Shown here one piece after another: positions 8,851 through 16,920 of a stretch of DNA of 64,000 nt. Each line of letters starts with the position of its first letter. The first letter of the stretch is position 1. The DNA is from Mangrovibacterium sp047972415 (GTDB taxonomy: Bacteria; Bacteroidota; Bacteroidia; Bacteroidales; Prolixibacteraceae), in assembly GCA_047972415.1 (NCBI GenBank), contig JBKEAN010000056.1, positions 17,401 through 81,400 of the forward strand, read 5' to 3'. Position numbers and translations under genes: made by a program. The notes under the pieces are model-generated. The model did no database searches. It was not told the origin of the DNA and saw only the letters and a program-made list of their open reading frames with translations.

Positions 8851-10275
8851 CTAACTAACCTTAATACATTTTACCGTGTGTGCATCCCTCAATAGTAACA
8901 TGCCATTAGCGTATGCCATTGGCCCCCAGGCATCAACCCCATCCATTATCCGCTGCTTTCTCAAAAACTTTAAGCTTTGTTTTCCGACTTCGTACATGTA
9001 GAGTTCTCCGTCTTCTTTTAGTGCAAACAGATGGTTATTAATGATCAAATAGGGCCCCAGCCCAAAACGATCGTCGGCGGCCGAGCTCCAAAGCGGTGTA
9101 TGCAAATCGTCGGGCGAATAACACACGAGTTTATTGCGCAGGCCTCCCCCATCTTTGGGCATAACCGAAATAATCATGTTATTGTAAATAATAGGCGTTT
9201 GTTGCTCACTGGCAACGCCATCACTCGGTTTGTACTCTTCCAGCACCGTTGCTACCCAGTTTTCGGCAGTGCCATTTATTTGCACCATCGCCCCACCGGC
9301 ACCATAACCGGCAACCATAAAAATTCGGTTTCGTGTTACCTGTAGCGGAGAGGGGGCAATTACCGAGGGTTGCCATTTATTGGTGTTCCACAGCGGTTTC
9401 CCAATATCTTCTTTTTCAGCCGATACGCCGCAAATACCGCCAATTCCGGCGTAAACGTAGGTTGGTTTGCCGTTCAGGGCCATTTTCATTACCGACGAGT
9501 GCGACATTTTATAATTCAACGTGTTGGGAGTTGTCCATTCCACCTGTCCGGTCGAGCAATTTAGCCCGGTGAGTAACACCTCATTTCCGGCAGGGGCCAA
9601 AACCAGGGTTTCGCCATCAACCAGCGGGCATTGGCCAGTATACCAAAACGGAATTTCGGACTTGAATTCTTTTTGCATGTCCAGCGACCATTTCAAATCT
9701 CCGGTATTCGGGTCGCAGCACATTACATGCCCGTTGGGGCCAATCGTAATCACAAAGTCGTTGCCAATAGCGGGGATTGTTCTGGAAAAACCGTGGTTCC
9801 GTTTCATGGGTACACGGTACCAGCGCCGCCAAAGCTCTATGCCTTTCTCTAACGAGAAGCACCTTAGCGCGTCGGAACTTAGGTTTTCATCATAGTCGAG
9901 AAAATAAACCTTCCCGTTGCGAATAACGGGCGAAGCATGTCCCTCACCAGTTTCAACACTCCACAAAACCTGGAACTCCGGAGCATTAAGGTTCAGTATA
10001 TCATCTGTTTTGACAATATTTGCCGATCCTTCTCCCCGAAATCCGTTCCACTGACCGGCCAATGTTGAGTTATCATCTTCATTGTAGCGCATAAAAAACT
10101 CGCCGATTTTTACGTCGTCTGCTTTCCGGGCCAATTCGGCCGGGCGGTTATCGGCTCCGGGAGCAAGAATTTCAAAATCCTGTCCGGGACTGTACAAATG
10201 CCACCAAACAATGACTCCGATCAGAACAATCGCTGTAAAATAGGAAACAAGTTTTATGATTTTGCTTTCGTTCAC
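8851..10275 (-). CDS. Membrane-anchored PQQ-like beta-propeller protein
   Basis: This 474-aa product has an N-terminal membrane helix (about residues 8-27) followed by a periplasmic propeller with tryptophan-rich blades (GIELWRRWY, TGDLKWSL, TGQVEWTT). The segment WNGFRGEGSANIV and the following LWSVETGEGHASPVIRNG are typical of the PQQ-like domain found in many Bacteroidota and Planctomycetota proteins. It is one of three such PQQ-like proteins in the operon and lies 31 bp after another. Catalytic residues of quinoprotein dehydrogenases are not recognisable, so the name describes a fold, not an enzyme. It is probably part of the periplasmic side of the redox assembly. Confidence 0.83.
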   Translation of the reverse strand: MNESKIIKLVSYFTAIVLIGVIVWWHLYSPGQDFEILAPGADNRPAELARKADDVKIGEFFMRYNEDDNSTLAGQWNGFRGEGSANIVKTDDILNLNAPEFQVLWSVETGEGHASPVIRNGKVYFLDYDENLSSDALRCFSLEKGIELWRRWYRVPMKRNHGFSRTIPAIGNDFVITIGPNGHVMCCDPNTGDLKWSLDMQKEFKSEIPFWYTGQCPLVDGETLVLAPAGNEVLLTGLNCSTGQVEWTTPNTLNYKMSHSSVMKMALNGKPTYVYAGIGGICGVSAEKEDIGKPLWNTNKWQPSVIAPSPLQVTRNRIFMVAGYGAGGAMVQINGTAENWVATVLEEYKPSDGVASEQQTPIIYNNMIISVMPKDGGGLRNKLVCYSPDDLHTPLWSSAADDRFGLGPYLIINNHLFALKEDGELYMYEVGKQSLKFLRKQRIMDGVDAWGPMAYANGMLLLRDAHTVKCIKVS

Positions 10276-10306
10276 CGTTTGTTTTTTTGGAAGTCGTTGG
10301 TTGATA

Positions 10307-11512
10307 TTACTTTGCTTGATAGGCCATTAATGCACTGCCATGGCGAACAAACAAGAGTCCTTTGTATAAAACAGGGTGTGCCCAATGCTGCTCAGTGCCT
10401 AGCGTTATATTGAATTTGCTAACCACATCAAATTTCTCGGGTGTTGCGTGTGCCAATAACAGTTCGCCACGGTCGGTGTAGCAATAAAGCATCTCTTCAT
10501 TGGCAATAATATTGCCCATGGCATAGCCGTTTTGCTTGAATTTTATTTCACCTGTCTGCCAGTCGGCACAAAACCAGTACCGGTTGTTGTCACCTGATCC
10601 ATAAGCATAATCACCTACTTTAACCATGGCCCCCATGCGGTTATCAAGTTCTTTCGATTCCCATACCTGTTCAGCACCCCGTCCGCCGTTCGTCAACCGG
10701 AGCATGACCGATCCGCCGCCGTAGCCACTGGTACAAAGCAACATCCCTTTCGAGTAAACAGGAGTGTTCGGGTGTACCGACCACCGGTTTATCTTTTCAA
10801 ATGACCATAGTTTTTTTCCCGTTTTTGCATCCACACCAATCACGTGTTTAGCCGTCATGGTTACAACTTGTGGTATTTCCAAATCGCTGATATATAGTGG
10901 CGAGCAGTAAGCAGAAAGTTCGCCTTCACCCGGCGAAGACCAAATCAAATCTCCGGTGTTCTTGTTCAAGGCAATAATGTTATTGGTAGATCCTCCGGGG
11001 GTACAAATTACTTTATCATCAATAACCAACGGGGCTTCATTTATTCCCCAAGTAATATTTTCGGCCCCAAATTCTTTTAAAAATTCTTTTTTCCAAATCA
11101 AGTCCAGGCCATTCTGATTGAAGCAATAAAGAACGCCCAATCCTGATGTCAGGTAAATTTTGGAATCGTTGACGGTTACTGTACCGCGCGGACCATTGTA
11201 GCTGGCGTTCCATTCCTGTCCGTATTCTTTTTTCTGAAGCAGTTTTCCGTTAAGGTCAAAAACATAGAGATAACCTTTGCCGTCCGTTAAACCGGTCACG
11301 TAAAGTTTATCCGAATCGATGGCAACAGAGGAGTGCCCTTCGCCTAAATCGTCAAAATGCCACTTCAGGGTTGGCCCATTTTCCGGCCATTGTTTCAGCA
11401 AACTCTGCTCCCTGTAAATGCCCGAACGGTCGGTACCCCTCCACTGAATATTGGTTTGTGCGCTAATAAACAGCGGAAAGAGGAGCAGAAATGGAATAAA
11501 AATGTGCTTCAT
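10307..11512 (-). CDS. Secreted PQQ-like beta-propeller protein
   Basis: This 401-aa protein has a clear Sec signal peptide (MKHIFIPFLLLFPLFISAQ) and a PQQ-like propeller starting at QWRGTDRSGIYRE. Blade motifs include LKWHFDDLGEGHSSVAI, TGDLIWSS and TGKKLWSF. It closely resembles the membrane-anchored propeller encoded next downstream. Its first 50 nt overlap the 3' end of the terpene-cyclase-like gene in another frame. The signal peptide is complete and no later Met is suitable, so I keep this start. The long overlap hints at tight co-regulation or at a slightly extended cyclase tail. Confidence 0.85.
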   Translation of the reverse strand: MKHIFIPFLLLFPLFISAQTNIQWRGTDRSGIYREQSLLKQWPENGPTLKWHFDDLGEGHSSVAIDSDKLYVTGLTDGKGYLYVFDLNGKLLQKKEYGQEWNASYNGPRGTVTVNDSKIYLTSGLGVLYCFNQNGLDLIWKKEFLKEFGAENITWGINEAPLVIDDKVICTPGGSTNNIIALNKNTGDLIWSSPGEGELSAYCSPLYISDLEIPQVVTMTAKHVIGVDAKTGKKLWSFEKINRWSVHPNTPVYSKGMLLCTSGYGGGSVMLRLTNGGRGAEQVWESKELDNRMGAMVKVGDYAYGSGDNNRYWFCADWQTGEIKFKQNGYAMGNIIANEEMLYCYTDRGELLLAHATPEKFDVVSKFNITLGTEQHWAHPVLYKGLLFVRHGSALMAYQAK

Positions 11513-13238
11513 AGTTTCTATTTTTGATTTTTTTTAAAGTGTTCAGCGTAAACGTTATGTTGTACATTTCTTCGGAATACCAAAGACGTGAAAAGTAAAG
11601 GCCAATGGGTTCGGCGTTAAAAAGTTCGCCCGAGCTGTATTTTTTGTGAAGAAAAGCGAGTCCCTGCACAATGTTGTCCCTGTTAAGCGAACGGCTTGAA
11701 ACCAGCGCACCCAACGCTTTTGCTGTCATTGTCACCTTCGATGGAACGGAAGAGGCTCCACCCCAGCCGCCATCGGGATTCTGAGCCGACAGGAGGTAGG
11801 CTGTTCCTTTCGATACAGTTATTGTCGCAACCGGGTTATTAATACCGGCCAGGTATTCCACTGCAACAGCGGTCCCGTAAACAGGTGCCTTTTCGTCAGC
11901 CGAGTTTTGGTCGCCAAACCACAGGGGGTCCCACGAGCCATTTTCCGACTGCGTTTGTTGCATCCAGGCCAGCATACGGCGCGAACTTGAGGTACACCTT
12001 CGCTTTAAGTTGGGGGGAAGCACATCTAACCACAATTGAAATGCCAGAAGGCTTTGTGCTGTAATGTCGGGGCTACTCCTGTCAAACGGAAGTTTTCCCC
12101 ATCCTTTGCAAAACGTTGGAATACCGCCATCGGCATTTTGCAAATCAAGCAGCCAGGCAATACCGGTTTCAACTTCATGGCACAATTCGCCCTTCAGTAA
12201 AATATGAAGTGATACCAGGCTGGCAGCGGTATCGTCGGCATCGGGCACAGCTCCGGCGAGATTTGTCCACGCCCAGCCTCCCGGCTTGGCCCCGGTGAAT
12301 GGGTGCTTGTAGGCAAAGGCCAATCGTTTAATCGTCTCAGCAAGTGCAGGTTTATCTGTTATATCGTCGTTTAAAGCACGGATACTGAGTGCTGTAACCC
12401 ACGAATCAAGGTTGGTATCAATTGGCCACGAGCCATCGTCCCTGACCGTATTAACCAGGAAGTCAATTCCGCGTTGTGCTGAGGGATGGTTCCGGTAACC
12501 CGCGCCACATAAACACATGGCAACAAATGCCGTTAGGGGTGCAGCTTCCAGGAAACCGCCATTTTCGGGTTGAAGTTTTTCAAGCACACGAAGCGATTTT
12601 TCGATAAACCCATTGCGGATGGGCGACAAAATGTTCTTCTGTCCCATTTTGTACCGAAGAATCCCGACAGCGATTAGTGCCGGAATAGCATAACTGACAA
12701 CTGGCAGACGCAGAAAACGAAAAACGTTTTGCGGAAGTACCGACAACTCGAACGGAAGTTGCGGGATGCTATCCCAGGTATGGATTAGCCCCGACAAGGC
12801 ACACATGACCAGTATTGGTGCAGAGAAAGTTAAATCTTTTCCGTAGTAGTTGAGAACCCCGCTGATTATATGCGGATCGCTGGTTCCTCCGAATGTTTTC
12901 GCGAGGTAGCCAGTGGTTTTTTCAGAGGGGCGGCCACTTGCATGAAGGCTTGCATAACACAGCAGGGTTGCCGTCATATTCGGAGGGCTCTCGGGGCTAT
13001 CGCCCCAGGTTCCGTCGGCCAACATGGTTTGAAACAGCCACTGTTGCCCAAGCTCAATGTGTACTTTGTACTTTACAGGATCGGCCAAATAAAGTGCAAA
13101 AACAGAAACCGCCGTAGAGATTGCACTCGACGAAAGCCTGCTTTCCCAGGTGCGGGTGGCCGGGTTCTTTTTTGCAGCCAGTTTAACCTGCAAAGCGGTT
13201 ATCATTTCATCTATTTGTTGCTCCTGTACCGTTTTCAT
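11463..13238 (-). CDS. Class II terpene cyclase-like protein (squalene-hopene cyclase family fold)
   Basis: The start is put at the ATG at 13238, 16 bp after the previous stop; a longer frame from 13319 would overlap that gene and adds atypical sequence. The product (about 591 aa) has the double alpha-barrel signature of squalene-hopene/oxidosqualene cyclases. Visible features are SSSAISTAVSVFAL near the start, several QW-type repeats (DGTWGDSP, DGSWPIDTN, NADGGIPTFCKGWG, NPDGGWGG), the block LPFELSVLP...LPVVSYAIPAL, and the acid motif DADDTA inside VPDADDTAASLVSL. DxDD is the proton donor of class II cyclases, so protonation-started cyclisation of a polyprenyl chain is plausible. With its own prenyl synthase beside it, the substrate may be a prenyl diphosphate and not squalene. 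The product is unknown. Confidence 0.85.
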   Translation of the reverse strand: MKTVQEQQIDEMITALQVKLAAKKNPATRTWESRLSSSAISTAVSVFALYLADPVKYKVHIELGQQWLFQTMLADGTWGDSPESPPNMTATLLCYASLHASGRPSEKTTGYLAKTFGGTSDPHIISGVLNYYGKDLTFSAPILVMCALSGLIHTWDSIPQLPFELSVLPQNVFRFLRLPVVSYAIPALIAVGILRYKMGQKNILSPIRNGFIEKSLRVLEKLQPENGGFLEAAPLTAFVAMCLCGAGYRNHPSAQRGIDFLVNTVRDDGSWPIDTNLDSWVTALSIRALNDDITDKPALAETIKRLAFAYKHPFTGAKPGGWAWTNLAGAVPDADDTAASLVSLHILLKGELCHEVETGIAWLLDLQNADGGIPTFCKGWGKLPFDRSSPDITAQSLLAFQLWLDVLPPNLKRRCTSSSRRMLAWMQQTQSENGSWDPLWFGDQNSADEKAPVYGTAVAVEYLAGINNPVATITVSKGTAYLLSAQNPDGGWGGASSVPSKVTMTAKALGALVSSRSLNRDNIVQGLAFLHKKYSSGELFNAEPIGLYFSRLWYSEEMYNITFTLNTLKKIKNRNYEAHFYSISAPLSAVY

Positions 13239-13254
13239 TCGATTCTGATTCTGA

Positions 13255-14130
13255 TTAAACGAGGGTGCCCAGTGCAAGCAAACCGTAAAACGTATATTCC
13301 ACGTCGCTGCTTTCGTCAACGAGCGTTGGGCAAAAACCGCCCGAAGGCAACCAATGCGCTTCTAAAAAGTCAGCTGGGTTAAACTTTGGTTTCCCCTTGT
13401 AGCACTCCAGCATAAAAAGTGCTGTTGCTGTTGATAGCAAATCGGGGACCGGAGTTGCTCCGGCAGCGCAAAAACCACCGCTGGGTTGTTGCAATTCCTT
13501 CAGAAAAACGACATCCTGGTTGGTTTTGTACCCTCCGAGTTGTCCGCGAACAGCTAAAGCTGCCACGGTGGCATTGGTTGTTGCACCAAGGCCTTCGGGC
13601 ATATTTCGGTACCCACCCGATTCCAACCGGTATTCATTCAACTTAGCGATACGTTCTTTTTTATCTGTAAGCTTATGGCCGGTATCTTCCAGTAACGAAA
13701 CCCAAATAAACTGCGAATAGGGTGAATCCGGATCGTTGTGCGGAATCGCAGCAAAATCGCGGATAGCCTTTATTTTTTTGGGTTTGAATGAGCTAATTCC
13801 GGTTAGAAGCTCCCCGTACTTCGAAAGGTAAGCCAGCACCTTGCAACGTTGGTAAGCGGCGTAATGAATAAGATCGAGACCGTCGGCATCAATTCCGTCG
13901 AGGTAAGTTCTCATTCGCTCCGGGTTTAGTTTAATTTTTAAAACGTAGCACAGCATCCATCCAAATGCGGTATAGTAAAGGTCGGGCATTCCTCCCCTGT
14001 TGGCGAAAACACTCTTCGCGTTTATTTGCGATTGGACATAGTTTTTCACTTGCAGCATGGCCTCGTCCGAAAGGCTTCCGACTCCCTTTTTCAGTGTATT
14101 CAGCAATCGTATGGAAATAGGCTTTGTCAT
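13255..14130 (-). CDS. Prenyltransferase-fold (alpha/alpha barrel) protein
   Basis: This 291-aa protein consists of helical repeats of the prenyltransferase/squalene-cyclase class. GGYRNMPEGLGATTNATV, PSGGFCAAGATPVPDLLSTA and SGGFCPTLVDESSDVEYTF resemble the glycine-rich repeats of protein prenyltransferase beta subunits and cyclase half-barrels. It lacks a DxDD motif, and the zinc ligands of a protein prenyltransferase cannot be assigned. It sits 2 bp from the prenyl synthase gene and 16 bp from the cyclase. It could be a partner barrel of the class II cyclase, a chaperone for the prenyl intermediate or a transferase. The exact role is not recognisable. Confidence 0.75.
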   Translation of the reverse strand: MTKPISIRLLNTLKKGVGSLSDEAMLQVKNYVQSQINAKSVFANRGGMPDLYYTAFGWMLCYVLKIKLNPERMRTYLDGIDADGLDLIHYAAYQRCKVLAYLSKYGELLTGISSFKPKKIKAIRDFAAIPHNDPDSPYSQFIWVSLLEDTGHKLTDKKERIAKLNEYRLESGGYRNMPEGLGATTNATVAALAVRGQLGGYKTNQDVVFLKELQQPSGGFCAAGATPVPDLLSTATALFMLECYKGKPKFNPADFLEAHWLPSGGFCPTLVDESSDVEYTFYGLLALGTLV

Positions 14131-14132
14131 AC

Positions 14133-15692
14133 TTACTTCAATATTTTTTTGCTTACCCGGAACAGGAGCCGTTTAAGTTCAATATTTTGAATGTCCTCCA
14201 GTGCAAGAAGGGCTTCACGGCGGTATTGTTCAACCATTTGCTGCACCAGTTGAATTGCTTTTTCCAATATTTTTTTGTTGTCATTACTGTTCAGAAAGGC
14301 TTTCAGGTCGGTAGTAAAAAGTACCGAATGAATAAAAGCGGTTTCTGGTTTTAGTTGAAACATGGTGGCAAGAACGGCCGACGGGCGAATGCTCAACGGC
14401 GCGTCGGTTTCGAAGTCCTCAATATCGTCCTGTAACTGATAAGCAATGCCCAAAGCTTTGGAGTAGCTATTGAGTTGCTTGCGCAGGCGTAGGTCGTTGC
14501 CGGCATAAATCGCGCCTATCATCAGCGATGCATCAAACGCGGGAACGGTTTTGTTGCAGAAAATGTCCAAAACAAAATCCATATCGAATTTTTCGGGCCG
14601 GTTGCTCCATGCGAGTTCCATGCCTTGCCCTTTACAAAGCGCAATGTGGGCATCGCTGGCAACTTTCAGTGCCTCGGTATTTTCGCATTGCGCCAACAGG
14701 CGGTAGCCTTCTCCCAAATACATATCGCCTACATTAATGGCCATTGGTATGCCATGACGTGCATTCACGGTTTCCTTTCCGTAGCGGATGTCATCTTCGT
14801 CCTCAATGTCGTCGTGCACCAATGATGCTTTGTGAAAACACTCAATGGCGATAGCTGCCAATTGAATTTCTTTCGGGATCGCTGTTTTTCCGGTGAGCGC
14901 GAGATAGCTTGCAGCCAGTAGATATGGGCGCCAGCGCTTTCCGTCGTTTGCCAGCCATTCGCGGACAATAAGCGAAGTGGGATCGACCAGCGGTGACAGT
15001 ACATTTTCTATATTCTCGGGTGAGAACCATTGTTGGATAGTGTGTTTGAGCCGGTCGTAATCCAGCATATTGCTTTTTTCTTCGGAACGAAGGTTCATCA
15101 GCTGATTCACATAAGCCATATCTGCGGTCGTGTCCTGACATCCGTCGCCATTAAGTGGGATGGCCAAACCCGGAACCGCATGGTTAATCAGGAGCGGAAA
15201 AGCTTTTTCCAGCGAGTGCAAACAGCTCACCCCAATTACCGTATCAACTACTTTATTTTCAATCAGGCTGATAACCGACGTAAAACCCTCGGCAACCAAG
15301 CTCATCATCCCCAGGCTTTCAGCTTTTTCCTGCAACTCTGGTATTGTGCAGTTGGAACAAAGGTTGCATAACAAGCCCAGCTCGTCAACATCGGCTTTAC
15401 ATTTCGTTGCATTGCTCAGGCATTTGGGCAACAGCAGAATCCGCTTTTCAAAAGGAATGGCAGCAACGGTATCGCGCCATGCCCGGTTGTTCAATTCAAC
15501 CATAACCCAGCCTTTCATTGCCCGATCCAATTCATGTACCTGACAAAGCTGGTCAGCCATTTCCTGTAACTGAACCATACTTAAAGGTGGATTAAGTTGT
15601 TTTTCTGCAGCAAATACATCAATTGATTTTCGCAGCCTGGTCCGTTGAGCCAAGGTCTCCGGAACCTTATATTTCAGTGTTGTACTTGTCAT
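14133..15692 (-). CDS. DUF116-like domain fused to polyprenyl diphosphate synthase
   Basis: Two modules are fused. The first 190 or so residues look like DUF116: FEKRILLLPKCL, then Cys residues spaced through KCKADVDELGLLC and CSNCTIPEL, then VIGVSCLHSLEKAFPLL and a GLAIPL segment. The C-terminal 320 residues are a trans-polyprenyl synthase with the first aspartate-rich motif in LVHDDIEDEDD and the second in YQLQDDIEDFETD. It should condense isopentenyl diphosphate with allylic diphosphates; chain length cannot be read safely. I prefer the ATG at 15692 (10 bp gap) to the one at 15719, which overlaps the radical SAM gene. Linking a Cys-rich, probably metal-binding DUF116 to a prenyl synthase is unusual and ties this enzyme to the neighbouring radical SAM and ferredoxin genes. 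Confidence 0.83.
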   Translation of the reverse strand: MTSTTLKYKVPETLAQRTRLRKSIDVFAAEKQLNPPLSMVQLQEMADQLCQVHELDRAMKGWVMVELNNRAWRDTVAAIPFEKRILLLPKCLSNATKCKADVDELGLLCNLCSNCTIPELQEKAESLGMMSLVAEGFTSVISLIENKVVDTVIGVSCLHSLEKAFPLLINHAVPGLAIPLNGDGCQDTTADMAYVNQLMNLRSEEKSNMLDYDRLKHTIQQWFSPENIENVLSPLVDPTSLIVREWLANDGKRWRPYLLAASYLALTGKTAIPKEIQLAAIAIECFHKASLVHDDIEDEDDIRYGKETVNARHGIPMAINVGDMYLGEGYRLLAQCENTEALKVASDAHIALCKGQGMELAWSNRPEKFDMDFVLDIFCNKTVPAFDASLMIGAIYAGNDLRLRKQLNSYSKALGIAYQLQDDIEDFETDAPLSIRPSAVLATMFQLKPETAFIHSVLFTTDLKAFLNSNDNKKILEKAIQLVQQMVEQYRREALLALEDIQNIELKRLLFRVSKKILK

Positions 15693-15702
15693 ATCACATC
15701 GA

Positions 15703-16920
15703 TTATCCGTATGCACCAAATCCGAAGAAATATTTCTTTTTCATTATCCGGTAAAGCGGGTTTTCTTCCGGTATTTCCTGTCCCTCCAGGTTATGTCCGG
15801 CAACGGGTTGCATTTTTAAATATTCCTGCAAAACAGTTTGCCTCGAGCTTGTATCTTTTGCCTTGTATTTCTCTAAAAATTGAACCAACCTTTCCGGATC
15901 TTCCATGATGATACAACCACGTGAATTTGCAGCTGTCATTTTTCGGAACTGGGCGAGGAAGTCTGATTGTTTGAAAATATCGACCAAATTAGAAGCTTCC
16001 CCGTCAATAATTTCCCTGGCCAGTTGGATGGGCGGACAAAACTCGACGGCACCGCTTGGCGCTATGTGATGGCTCATGCCCGTTGCCGCCGGGCAAATGG
16101 CGTTGCCTTTGTCGTCCCAGTAAGTATCGATAAGCAACAAAGGCGCATTTTTTCGTTGTTCTACAATAAAACGACGTAAGGCCAAAATCTCGGTTTCATC
16201 AAGCGCATTTGCAGGGTTCGGGTTCGGACCAACCGGACGGTAAATGTAATACCAAAAGTAATGAACGCCTTCATTTGCCAATCGTTCAAGGTGTTCCCGA
16301 TTCACCAGATCCTGAAAATTACTTTTACAAATGCTGGCTGCTGCACCGATTATCAGCTTCGCCTTTTTACATGCCCGCACGCCAGCCAGTGTTTTTTCGA
16401 ACACATCGTTGCGTCCACGGCGGGAGTCGCTTTCGTTTTTTAAACCTTCTATGCTGATTAGCGGTGTAACATTGCCCATTTTCTTAAATTGCATGGCCAG
16501 GCTTTCGGTAATCAGTGTGCCATTGGTAAAAAGCTGAAAGTAGCAGTCCGAATGCTTCACCATAATTTCGAGAAGGCCTTTGTAAAGAAGCGGTTCGCCT
16601 CCCAAAATGCCGAAAAAGTAGGATCCTTTACTTTTGCCCTGCGATATAATCCCGTCTATTTGCTGCGGACTTAACATTTGTTTTCCGCTTGTTGTTACCC
16701 AACAGCCGCTGCACGACAGGTTACAGCTTTCGTTAACGGAGATCATGATGAAAGCTGGAAAAAAGTCTTCACCGCGAGCCTGCCTTTTTTCGAAGCGGTT
16801 AATATTTTTAAGGTTACGCCAGCCAAAATTGTACATGAACTTCCAGACTACCTTTGGAGAGCATTCTACCGGAACACGAAGTGCAGCCGTTGCCGTTGCC
16901 GTATAATCTTTCAGCTTCAT
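15703..16920 (-). CDS. Radical SAM protein with SPASM/twitch-like C-terminus
   Basis: This 405-aa protein has the radical SAM cluster motif CNLSCSGCW at about residues 71-79 and the SAM-binding GGEPLLY at about 109-115. Three spaced Cys after residue 270 (AICPAATG, EFCPPIQ, RGCIIMEDP) resemble an auxiliary-cluster twitch or short SPASM domain. The first 60 residues are a family-specific helical extension. The start lies in an ATGA overlap with the ferredoxin gene upstream, which may supply its electrons. By context it may modify the prenyl chain or the cyclised product, in loose analogy to HpnH in hopanoid synthesis. Sequence alone does not fix the substrate, and a peptide-modifying role is also possible for this class. 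Confidence 0.85.
   Translation of the reverse strand: MKLKDYTATATAALRVPVECSPKVVWKFMYNFGWRNLKNINRFEKRQARGEDFFPAFIMISVNESCNLSCSGCWVTTSGKQMLSPQQIDGIISQGKSKGSYFFGILGGEPLLYKGLLEIMVKHSDCYFQLFTNGTLITESLAMQFKKMGNVTPLISIEGLKNESDSRRGRNDVFEKTLAGVRACKKAKLIIGAAASICKSNFQDLVNREHLERLANEGVHYFWYYIYRPVGPNPNPANALDETEILALRRFIVEQRKNAPLLLIDTYWDDKGNAICPAATGMSHHIAPSGAVEFCPPIQLAREIIDGEASNLVDIFKQSDFLAQFRKMTAANSRGCIIMEDPERLVQFLEKYKAKDTSSRQTVLQEYLKMQPVAGHNLEGQEIPEENPLYRIMKKKYFFGFGAYG

Noticed and set aside
15703..16920. Calling the radical SAM protein HpnH
   Set aside because: The cluster motif and the SPASM-like tail differ from HpnH, and no other hopanoid gene such as shc proper or hpnG is in the window.
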